From positions 1 to 64,000 of the forward strand of contig CAZTSI010000004.1 in assembly GCA_964616755.1 (NCBI GenBank): a stretch of 64,000 bases of DNA, in the 5' to 3' direction. The notes under the pieces were generated by a model, which worked only from the letters and a program-made list of their open reading frames with translations, did no database searches and was not told where the DNA came from. Source of the stretch: CAYNFR01 sp964616755 (GTDB lineage: Bacteria; Bacteroidota; Bacteroidia; Chitinophagales; Saprospiraceae). Below are positions 52,764-60,457 of this stretch, in pieces (the stretch's first letter is position 1; each line of letters opens with the position of its first letter). The translations under genes were made by a program, and so were the position numbers.

Positions 52764-53924
52764 TTAGATCTTTGTTTCATAAGATTTCTTATCGATGATG
52801 ATTTTTGCAATGATCTCCTTTAATATCTCAGAAGTTCCTCCTCCTATAGGGCCTAATCGACTATCTCTAAACATTCTCGCTAAGGGATAATCTTCCATAT
52901 ATCCGTATCCGCCTAAAAATTGTAGGCAATCATAGATTACTTCATCAGCAATCTTTGTGCTTTGAAGTTTAGACATACTCGCTTCTTTTACGACATACTC
53001 GCCTTTATTGAGTCTTTCAGTTATAGCGTAATTGAAGGTTTTTATAATCTCTACTTGGGTAGCATGCTCAGCAATTCTATGTCTAAGTGCTTGAAATTGA
53101 TCGATTTTTCTTCCAAAAGCTTCTCGATGAGACATATAATCCATGGTATATTCTAGTGCATATTCTGCTCTGGCATGTGCATTTATGCCCATGATGAGTC
53201 TTTCTAAAGCAAAATGTTGCATAATGTAATAAAACCCTTTTCCTTCCTCACCTATTAGATAATGATGGGGTATAACGACATTATCAAATGAAATCTCGCC
53301 AGTATCAGAAGCACGCCAGCCCAACTTATTTAATTTCGTAGCGTAAATGCCTGGGGTATTTCGATCGACAAGAAAAATACTCATCGAGCGGCTCTCTGGG
53401 TTGGATTCGGTTTTGGCCGCCACTATAAGATAGTCACTGAAAACACCGTTAGTTATAAAGGTCTTACTTCCATTCAAAACATAACCATCGTTTGACCGGA
53501 TGGCTGTCGTGCGCATAGCTGCCACATCCGAGCCCCCAAAAGGTTCAGAAATACACAGACAACCGATGAGATCTCCTCTAATGCTTGCTGAAAGATATTT
53601 GGCCTTAATTTCCTCGCTCCCCTCTGCTTTAAGATGCGTCATGGCAAGATAAGTATGCGCCCATATCGCTGCAGCAAAACCGCCTGAGTTTACACGCTGC
53701 ATTTCTTCTAATAAGATGGTCATGTAAAACCGATCCAAATCAAGTCCGCCGTATTCTTCGGGGTAGGAAATACCAAGATAACCCATGTCCCCCATTTTTT
53801 TAAAAATATCTGGCGATACGCGTCCATTGTCTTCCCATTCGTCCACAAACGGTATGACCTCTTGCGCTAAAAACTCTCTTAATCCCTCTCTAAAGAGTAG
53901 GTGTTCCTCAGTAAAATATCTCAT
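52764..53924 (-). CDS. acyl-CoA dehydrogenase, isovaleryl-CoA dehydrogenase-like active site
   Basis: A 386-residue acyl-CoA dehydrogenase. I use ATG 53924 rather than the GTG at 53951. The usual C-terminal Glu position is Gly (G362 in IGGGTSEIL), while E241 in FALERLIMG matches the relocated catalytic Glu of isovaleryl-CoA and long-chain dehydrogenases. With the MCC-like beta gene 3 nt downstream, isovaleryl-CoA oxidation in leucine breakdown is the best guess. FISEPFGGSDVAAM-type signature (CISEPFGGSDV) is present. First gene of the cluster. Confidence 0.87.
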   Translation of the reverse strand: MRYFTEEHLLFREGLREFLAQEVIPFVDEWEDNGRVSPDIFKKMGDMGYLGISYPEEYGGLDLDRFYMTILLEEMQRVNSGGFAAAIWAHTYLAMTHLKAEGSEEIKAKYLSASIRGDLIGCLCISEPFGGSDVAAMRTTAIRSNDGYVLNGSKTFITNGVFSDYLIVAAKTESNPESRSMSIFLVDRNTPGIYATKLNKLGWRASDTGEISFDNVVIPHHYLIGEEGKGFYYIMQHFALERLIMGINAHARAEYALEYTMDYMSHREAFGRKIDQFQALRHRIAEHATQVEIIKTFNYAITERLNKGEYVVKEASMSKLQSTKIADEVIYDCLQFLGGYGYMEDYPLARMFRDSRLGPIGGGTSEILKEIIAKIIIDKKSYETKI

Positions 53925-54010
53925 ACGGTAAAGGTCATATATCTTAACCACTCATGATTCAATAAATGATAAAAAGAAAGTAATAGTTGAGTTATAGGAT
54001 AGTTTTTGCT

Positions 54011-54023
54011 CTTCTTTAAGAAG
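54011..54023. promoter_or_regulatory. short dyad upstream of the aquaglyceroporin gene
   Basis: CTTCTT-T-AAGAAG, a perfect 6+6 inverted repeat, in the divergent region between the acyl-CoA dehydrogenase and aquaglyceroporin genes. A possible operator half. Confidence 0.3.
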
Positions 54024-54041
54024 GAAATAGTATTTTATTAC

Positions 54042-54055
54042 TATCATTAATGATA
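54042..54055. promoter_or_regulatory. 14-bp palindrome upstream of the aquaglyceroporin gene
   Basis: TATCATTAATGATA is a perfect 14-bp palindrome that ends 17 nt before the aquaglyceroporin ATG, a position that would overlap the promoter or leader. Operator-like; no regulator gene is adjacent. Confidence 0.4.
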
Positions 54056-54072
54056 AAATCGTAATTAAAGCT

Positions 54073-54795
54073 ATGACACCTTATATTGCTGAAATAATTG
54101 GTACGGCTGTCTTAATCTTATTGGGAAATGGAGTCGTAGCCAACGTTGTTCTGCCTAAGACCTATGGAAACAATGGAGGCTTGATTGTTATAACAGTTGG
54201 ATGGGCCATCGCTGTGTTTGTAGGAGTTTTGATTAGTGCTTCTTCTAGCAATGCCCACCTTAACCCTGCAGTTACTTTGGGGCTCGCTTTTGCTGGCCAA
54301 TTTGCGTGGTCTCAGGTTTCATACTATATCGGAGCTCAACTTTTGGGTGCGATGATCGGCTCATGTTTAGTGTTCTTAGTTTATCGCTCACATTATGAAG
54401 CTAGCGATGATAGTGACAGCAAATTAGCCACTTTTGCGACATCGCCGGCCATTCCTAATGTGCTGAGAAACTTACTAAGCGAACTCATAGGTACTTTTGT
54501 ATTGGTGTATGCAATATTTCATATTGTCGGTGCGGAAGTTGGTGGAACGAAGGCTTCCTTAGGAACACTTGATGCATTGCCTGTTGCCCTTGTAGTATTA
54601 GGGATTGGTCTGAGTCTAGGTGGTACCACTGGCTACGCCATTAACCCCGCTCGGGATTTGGGACCACGAGTTGTCCATGCGCTATTACCAATTAAAGGTA
54701 AAGGATCTAGTCAATGGTCTTATTCTTGGATTCCGGTGATTGGTCCTATGTTAGGTGCGGCATTGGCGGCTTTGATATTTTTGAACATTGGCTAA
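54073..54795 (+). CDS. MIP-family aquaglyceroporin (GlpF-like)
   Basis: A 240-residue channel with six membrane helices and two half-helices carrying the NPA motifs: NAHLNPAVTLG and the second as YAINPARDLGPR. The Asp after NPAR is a mark of glycerol-conducting GlpF-type channels rather than strict aquaporins. No glpK or glpD is nearby. Two dyads lie in its upstream region. It converges on the SDR gene. Confidence 0.93.
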   Translation: MTPYIAEIIGTAVLILLGNGVVANVVLPKTYGNNGGLIVITVGWAIAVFVGVLISASSSNAHLNPAVTLGLAFAGQFAWSQVSYYIGAQLLGAMIGSCLVFLVYRSHYEASDDSDSKLATFATSPAIPNVLRNLLSELIGTFVLVYAIFHIVGAEVGGTKASLGTLDALPVALVVLGIGLSLGGTTGYAINPARDLGPRVVHALLPIKGKGSSQWSYSWIPVIGPMLGAALAALIFLNIG

Positions 54796-54808
54796 TTACT
54801 AATGATGC

Positions 54809-55564
54809 CTACGCCAGTTGGCCACCATCTATTGGCAAATTAAGACCTGTCACGAAGGAGCTATTGCCTTGAGCTAACCAGATAATAGCATTTACGATAT
54901 CTGATACTTCACCATAACGACCTACAGGGATGCTTCTCACCAGTTTCTCACGAAGACCTTCTTTAGAGTCAAAAAGCATTTCCAACATCGGACTATTTGT
55001 AAAAACAGGACATACCGAGTTGACGCGAATACCATATTTGGCATATTCCAACGCTGCAGTTTTAGTCATACCAATGACAGCATGTTTCGATGCTACATAA
55101 GCCAGCTGATTGGGTAAGCCTCTGAGTCCTGCAATTGACGCAACATTTATGATACATCCACTTTTATTGGGCGTCATGTGGCGCAATTCCTCACGCATAC
55201 AATAAAAAACCCCAGTTTGATTGACTGCAATAACATTTTCCCAATCTTCAAGTGTGTGCTCTGCAGTTTTAAAAGTATTTTTTGCCCCAATACCTGCATT
55301 GTTTAATGCAATATCAATCTGACCAAAAGAAGTAGCTGTTCGGTCAACAAAATCCCTCACTGCTTCAAAGGACGAAACATCGAGCTGACAGAACATTGCT
55401 TTAGCTCCATAAGATTTGACAAGCCCTAAGGTTTCTTGTCCGCCCTTTTCATTCCAATCGGCTAAGGCGAGTGTGGCATTCAGTTTGGCAAACTCGATAG
55501 CAGCTGCTTTTCCGATGCCCGACGCAGCTCCTGTAATGAGGACTATTTTGTTTGTAAAATTCAT
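54809..55564 (-). CDS. SDR-family oxidoreductase
   Basis: A 251-residue classical short-chain dehydrogenase: TGAASGIGKAA cofactor motif, NNAGIG, a Ser in NVASIAG and the catalytic YVASKHAV. The Gly-rich motif with ADWNEKGG after strand 2 suggests NAD(H). The MaoC-like gene is 18 nt upstream in the same direction; together they could handle a hydroxyacyl-CoA, but the substrate is not determined. Confidence 0.87.
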   Translation of the reverse strand: MNFTNKIVLITGAASGIGKAAAIEFAKLNATLALADWNEKGGQETLGLVKSYGAKAMFCQLDVSSFEAVRDFVDRTATSFGQIDIALNNAGIGAKNTFKTAEHTLEDWENVIAVNQTGVFYCMREELRHMTPNKSGCIINVASIAGLRGLPNQLAYVASKHAVIGMTKTAALEYAKYGIRVNSVCPVFTNSPMLEMLFDSKEGLREKLVRSIPVGRYGEVSDIVNAIIWLAQGNSSFVTGLNLPIDGGQLA

Positions 55565-55582
55565 GTTGATCCTTTTTTTGGT

Positions 55583-56044
55583 TTACTCAAACATTAATGA
55601 AATCATTTGAGCCACACATGCTGGTCGTTTGGCATCTTTGATGTCGATAATACAATCCCAAGTTACCTTCACCCCAGCTGGCTCATAAGGCTCTACACTA
55701 GAAATTAGTATCCTAGCTTTCAATTGAGCTCCTACGGGCACATGATGCGGAAAGCGCACTTTGTTCACCCCATAGTTTACACCCATTTTTACTGTCTCGA
55801 TCGATATCATATCTTCAATAAACTTTGGTAATAAGGATAGCGAAAAAAAGCCATGTGCGATTGGTGTGCCAAAGGGCGATTCTTTCTTAGCGCGTTCTGG
55901 GTCCACATGTATCCATTGAAAATCCTTGGTGGCATCCGCAAAGCTATTGACCATTTCTTGTGTAACGGTAAACCACCCGGTACTGACAATTTCTTCTGAA
56001 GCTGGAAATTGAGAAAAGGACTCTAAATTTGGGAATACTTTCAT
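55583..56044 (-). CDS. MaoC-family hydratase/dehydratase
   Basis: A 153-residue hot-dog-fold protein with the hydratase 2 motif: Asp and His in DFQWIHVDPERA and the GTPIAHGFFSLSLLP block. It is the size of (R)-specific enoyl-CoA hydratases. It precedes the SDR gene by 18 nt and is likely in the same operon. Confidence 0.85.
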   Translation of the reverse strand: MKVFPNLESFSQFPASEEIVSTGWFTVTQEMVNSFADATKDFQWIHVDPERAKKESPFGTPIAHGFFSLSLLPKFIEDMISIETVKMGVNYGVNKVRFPHHVPVGAQLKARILISSVEPYEPAGVKVTWDCIIDIKDAKRPACVAQMISLMFE

Positions 56045-56206
56045 AAGTTGGATTTTTTATAAGGTAGGAGATAAATATAATAATATATGTGAGTTAGTGT
56101 AAAAACCGTCCCTTAGCCAATTAACTCTTGTAAGGAAGGGCAATGAGTAAAGAAAATGGACAGGTGTTGAAGGAAATAATTGACAAAGTTGTAACACACA
56201 CTGCAT

Positions 56207-56689
56207 TTAAGAAGCTAGCGACCTCGATTCTTTTTTGAAGTATTTCTTGTCTACAATTAAAAGTCCAAATGACTCACCATCTTCCTTGTAATGTTTGGCA
56301 TGATGCGCTCCATGAGCCCTCAGTATGGCACGAGAGTACCAATTATCCAATTGTTTAAACCACTTAAACCGTTGATGAATGTAGACATCATGAATCAAAA
56401 AGTAGGTCAATCCATATAATGAAATACCAATTCCTACAAAAAGCAACCAACGATAATCCGTATATAATGAACCCGCCATATAGGAAAGTGCACTCGGAAC
56501 AGCAAAAACAATAAAGAATCGATCGTTTTTCTCCCAAAATCCATGTTTTTCATATTTCGGCTTATGATGATCTTCATGCCAGCTCCATAACATGCCGTGC
56601 ATCAGATACTTATGAGATGCCCATGCCACGAACTCCATGATCACATAAGTGATGATTACTATTAGTCCATATAAGGCGATCGTATTCAT
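56207..56689 (-). CDS. crtZ: beta-carotene hydroxylase CrtZ-like
   Basis: A 160-residue di-iron membrane hydroxylase that turns beta-carotene into zeaxanthin. Four histidine clusters are visible: HKYLMHG, HEDHHKP, HDVYIHQR and HGAHHAKH, as in CrtZ. Four membrane helices are expected. Other carotenoid genes are absent here. It lies 24 nt after the histidine kinase gene, in the same direction. Confidence 0.88.
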   Translation of the reverse strand: MNTIALYGLIVIITYVIMEFVAWASHKYLMHGMLWSWHEDHHKPKYEKHGFWEKNDRFFIVFAVPSALSYMAGSLYTDYRWLLFVGIGISLYGLTYFLIHDVYIHQRFKWFKQLDNWYSRAILRAHGAHHAKHYKEDGESFGLLIVDKKYFKKESRSLAS

Positions 56690-56713
56690 GCTACTAAGGT
56701 CGGTTATTTTTTA

Positions 56714-58585
56714 TTAATCTTCCAGCAAAACTCTATTAGTTGTCTTATTAAATTCATAACGGATTAGAGGAAGTTCAACGTAAAAATGACAATTTTTGTT
56801 CGCCTCTGATTTGAAATAGATAGTTCCACCCATCGAGTCGATGATGTTTGCTGAAATGGCGAGACCTAGCCCAGACCCGCTCGTTTTGGTTGTAAACTTG
56901 GGCTTAAAAATCATTTTTTGCTCTTCCTTCGAAATACCGCAGCCATTGTCTGCAACTTCGATTATAGCTTTGTTGTCTTCTTTCCAAAGCTTTAATTCGA
57001 TGATCCCTTTGCGGCCTTCGGGAATTGCCTGTATCGAATTTTTTACTAAATTGTTTAGCACACGGAGCAATTGATTTTTATCCGCATAGACATCAATATC
57101 ATCAATAGGCTCAATGAGTTGTATGTCCATATCTTCTCTATTTCTAAACAAATCGTGAATTGCTTCCATGATTTGATTCAGATTTACTTTTTGATTGTCG
57201 GTTTTGGGCAGACTCCCAAAGGTCGCAAAGGTGTCGGCAATTTGTTGGAGGTTGTCTACTTGTTTTTTTAAGGTATCACACATCCGTAGGGCAAGTGATT
57301 CGATGTCTTCGCGTTTATATTGTATACTTTTTTCTAAATATTGAAGACTTAGCTTCATGGGGGTCAGCGGGTTTTTTATTTCGTGCGCCACTTGTTTGGC
57401 CATTTCGCGCCATGCATTATCTCTTTCTACCTGTGTTAAGAGTTGTGTATTTTCTGCGAGTTTATCAATCATCGAGTTGTATTCAGCGATTAGCCCTGCA
57501 ATCTCATCATCTCCAGCCCAAGCGATTTTTTGATTCTGTTTGTTAAGCTTTACATTTTTGAGCGTTCTGCCCAGCTCAAGAAGCGGATTGCGGATATACT
57601 CTGCTAATACATAAGAAATACCGAATCCGATTAAAAATAAAAACACATAAGTATTAAAGAGGGCCAGGCTTAGTTGGCCAACAGACAATTTGCCTCCTTG
57701 AGGTAATATCGCATTAAATTGATAAATGGACACAAAGCCAATAGTCACAAAGCTAAATACCAGCGTCAGTAAAATCGAAAGTTGAATACGATTATGTAAT
57801 TGCTTTCTTTTCGGAATATAGAAATTCCAGCTTTCAGGCAAAAAGCGATGCTTTCGGTTGATTAAAGCATAACTGGCGTAGAGCATGACAGAGCCCACAA
57901 AACTGATCGAGAAAATGCTCAACGCATTGACCATTGGCAATAATACACCTTCTGATAAGGCACTCGCATTAATACAAATGGTAATGATGCTGCCTAGAAT
58001 AATGGTCCAAAGGATAAGCCATATGACATTATCTTTTTCAGGCGTGTCTACAAATAAATCTAATAGAAGCGCATAAACGCCGCCTGCTAAAAAGATGATC
58101 GCCAAGGAACTGGGGTGCTTGTATTCCAATATAGCAATGGTGCCAATCAAGAGTCCGTAAAAAAGAATTTTATGCCAATGCCGCGTAAAAGGGAAGCTTG
58201 TTCTGATGTAAAACAGGGTCAAATGAATGCCGTGCACCGCCAATAGACTAAAAAAGGTAAGAATCCATGTCTTTGGTTTGAGCTGAGAGAAATCTTCAAT
58301 GGTGACAAATTGAAGAGCAAATAAACTCTCTATAGCCGAAATAAAAGCACTACACAAAAAAGCACCAAAGATGCCTGCCACTATTAGCGTGAGAGTTACT
58401 GATTTGAGAAAATAAATTTTTCCAGGCAATAAAAACGTGCTCAAAGGTAATGCCACGAGCATAAAAAGTATAGAAACAACCACCGAATTAGTACCCAACG
58501 TCATAACGAGCATTGCCAAAAGCCAAAAGATCCCAATAGCAAATAGCAAGCGATAAGTATGTGTAGACTGATTCGGGAATTCCAT
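56714..58585 (-). CDS. membrane-bound sensor histidine kinase (NtrY-like)
   Basis: A 623-residue kinase with eight to ten N-terminal membrane helices, a HAMP-type linker (about 345-395), a HisKA domain with H401 in VAHEIKNPLTPMKLSL and an ATPase domain (NLVKNSIQAIPEG, DNGCGISKEEQ, GSGLGLAI). The domain order resembles NtrY-type kinases. No response regulator lies next to it, so its partner is elsewhere. The many membrane helices suggest sensing at the membrane. Confidence 0.88.
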   Translation of the reverse strand: MEFPNQSTHTYRLLFAIGIFWLLAMLVMTLGTNSVVVSILFMLVALPLSTFLLPGKIYFLKSVTLTLIVAGIFGAFLCSAFISAIESLFALQFVTIEDFSQLKPKTWILTFFSLLAVHGIHLTLFYIRTSFPFTRHWHKILFYGLLIGTIAILEYKHPSSLAIIFLAGGVYALLLDLFVDTPEKDNVIWLILWTIILGSIITICINASALSEGVLLPMVNALSIFSISFVGSVMLYASYALINRKHRFLPESWNFYIPKRKQLHNRIQLSILLTLVFSFVTIGFVSIYQFNAILPQGGKLSVGQLSLALFNTYVFLFLIGFGISYVLAEYIRNPLLELGRTLKNVKLNKQNQKIAWAGDDEIAGLIAEYNSMIDKLAENTQLLTQVERDNAWREMAKQVAHEIKNPLTPMKLSLQYLEKSIQYKREDIESLALRMCDTLKKQVDNLQQIADTFATFGSLPKTDNQKVNLNQIMEAIHDLFRNREDMDIQLIEPIDDIDVYADKNQLLRVLNNLVKNSIQAIPEGRKGIIELKLWKEDNKAIIEVADNGCGISKEEQKMIFKPKFTTKTSGSGLGLAISANIIDSMGGTIYFKSEANKNCHFYVELPLIRYEFNKTTNRVLLED

Positions 58586-58745
58586 ATGCTAAATGTATAT
58601 AATTTGCATGTGTATTTATTGTAATGTGTAACGCTTTATATCATGTGAATATTTTTTTTGATTGACGTATAAGCCTTTCTTATCAGATAATGAGCAGGCA
58701 AACACAAATTTTTAAGTTCCAAATGAGTTTAAATATTCTCAATTC

Positions 58746-58776
58746 TTGAAACTAATTAAGGTGCATAATGATTTAG
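58746..58776 (+). promoter_or_regulatory. promoter of the RNase P RNA gene
   Basis: TTG (58746-58748), 20-nt spacer, TGATTTAG (58769-58776), a partial match to TAnnTTTG. The predicted start, about 58783, falls exactly at the 5' strand of the P1 helix. Confidence 0.5.
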
Positions 58777-58782
58777 GTATAT

Positions 58783-59137
58783 ATGATACTTGATCTCATC
58801 GCGTCTATTCGAAAGGATAGATGAGGAAAGTCCGGACAACGCAGAGAATCGCACCACCTAAAACGTGGACTGAACAAAAAGGGCAACCTTTTGGGCAGAT
58901 AGAAAGTGTCACAGAAAATATACCGCCCCGACGGGGGTAAGGGTGAAATTGTGTGGTAAGAGCACACACAGATATTCAGTAATGGATATTTGAGATAAAC
59001 CTTGCGAGTTGCAATGCCACGTATATTTTGTTCCAAGTAGGGTAGGCTTTCTCGGCCGAGTCAAAAGGGGTAGGCAGCTTAGATAAATGATGAGAGTCGA
59101 CTTTGGTCGATAACAGAATCCGGCTTACGTAGTATTT
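58783..59137 (+). ncRNA. rnpB: RNase P RNA
   Basis: The catalytic RNA that trims tRNA 5' ends. The conserved core is clear: GAGGAAAGTCCGGAC at 58823-58837 and ACAGAATCCGGCTTAC at 59113-59128. The terminal P1 helix pairs GATACT (58785-58790) with AGTATT (59131-59136). Length of about 355 nt suits the bacterial A type. Antisense frames over this region are not genes. The ends are estimates from the P1 pairing. Confidence 0.93.
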
Positions 59138-59141
59138 TATT

Positions 59142-59185
59142 AAAACAAAGTGCAGCAACCTATTCAGTGCGCTGCACTTTGTTTT
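59142..59185. terminator. bidirectional terminator between rnpB and porV
   Basis: A perfect 15-bp stem, AAAACAAAGTGCAGC with GCTGCACTTTGTTTT, and a 14-nt loop. T-rich ends on both strands let it stop rnpB transcripts (+) and porV transcripts (-). Confidence 0.85.
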
Positions 59186-59200
59186 ATTTCTTGATAGGAT

Positions 59201-60418
59201 TTAATTCGCTCCTTCATCACCAAAGGCAAACGTAAAGCTAAATCGCAAGGTGTTGTCCAACGGGCTCCGTTGATTCGTCGTAGGAGCTAGGTAAGAAAAA
59301 TCGAATCCGAATACATTATACTTTATACCAAATCCTACCGTAATATATTGTCGGTCTCCTTTAAGAGGGTGTTCATAAAAATAACCAGTTCTAACCGCAA
59401 ACTGTTGGGCATACCAATATTCTACACCAAACGAAATGGCAATTTCTTGTAATTCCTCAGAAAAACCGCCAGGCGCATCGGCAAAAGAACCCAATACGCC
59501 TCCGAAATTGGATTTTTCTTTATAGTCAGGAATATTATTTCCGTTTCTATCAAAATCTGGGTGACCTAATGGAATAGGGGTAGGCAGCAGTAATTTGTTC
59601 ACATCTAATGCGATCGTAAAACTATTGAAATCATCAAGGTTCATTTTGTACCCCGCGCCAATACCCAAATTGGTGGGAATAAACTCTCTAGTAGATGACG
59701 CGACATAAGATATCCTTGATCCAAGGTTAGAGATGGAAGCTCCAAGAGTTAGAGCATTGCCTGGGTTTGTGCCTAGATCTGGATTTGTATTATACGTCAT
59801 AGAGACGTCCGCTGCAAATGCAGATCCTGAATTAATGTCTTGGCCGTTCACCTGAAATCCGGTCGCAAGATTTGAGAAAATAAACTTTCCTCCGACGGAC
59901 GCAGAAAATTTATCTGACAGCTTTCTGGCATAGGCCAATCCTGCTTCAAACTCTCTAGGCCTCCCGTCACCAAGAACATTTCCATTGGCGTCTCTAAAAT
60001 TGATGGTGCCAAGCGAGAAAAAGCGCAGATTGTAGCCGAAGGATTGAAGATCGTCTATCTTTTTGTATCCACCTAAATAGGCCAAGTACACATCATTGAG
60101 GCCAAGATTTCGCAACCAAGGTGTATAAGTAGCCGCAAGCTCGCTATTCTTAGAAGCAAAAGCTAGCTTTGAGGCATTATAATGCATGGCATATGGATTC
60201 ACGCCTGTAGCTATACCCGCATCACCCATGCCACCACCTATGGCATCAGGAGTAATCCGCAAGAATGGAACCGCGGACAATAATGTGTTAGGTACACATT
60301 GTCCATTTGCATCAATGACACAGTTCTGTTGAGGAGAAAAAACCTGTGCATTGACAAGAGGAAGTGTCATAATGCTACATACAAAAAACGCGTAAAAAGT
60401 AAATTTCATCAGCCTCAT
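59201..60418 (-). CDS. porV: type IX secretion outer-membrane protein PorV (LptO)
   Basis: A 405-residue FadL-like beta-barrel protein of the type IX secretion machinery. The signal peptide ends near LVNA-QVF. Diagnostic blocks are PFLRITPDAIGGGMGDAGIA, NPYAMHYNASKLAF and the late YFYEHPLKGDRQYITVG. PorV shuttles secreted proteins with C-terminal sorting domains to the PorU sortase. A second ATG at 60409 could be the true start. It lies 39 nt after porU in the same direction, the usual T9SS arrangement. Confidence 0.95.
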   Translation of the reverse strand: MRLMKFTFYAFFVCSIMTLPLVNAQVFSPQQNCVIDANGQCVPNTLLSAVPFLRITPDAIGGGMGDAGIATGVNPYAMHYNASKLAFASKNSELAATYTPWLRNLGLNDVYLAYLGGYKKIDDLQSFGYNLRFFSLGTINFRDANGNVLGDGRPREFEAGLAYARKLSDKFSASVGGKFIFSNLATGFQVNGQDINSGSAFAADVSMTYNTNPDLGTNPGNALTLGASISNLGSRISYVASSTREFIPTNLGIGAGYKMNLDDFNSFTIALDVNKLLLPTPIPLGHPDFDRNGNNIPDYKEKSNFGGVLGSFADAPGGFSEELQEIAISFGVEYWYAQQFAVRTGYFYEHPLKGDRQYITVGFGIKYNVFGFDFSYLAPTTNQRSPLDNTLRFSFTFAFGDEGAN

Positions 60419-60457
60419 TAAATTTTGATATGTCTAAGAACTTCTATTATCATAGTA

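Noticed and set aside
58773..59158. Two minus-strand open frames
   Set aside because: They lie antisense to the RNase P RNA, whose conserved core is unmistakable.
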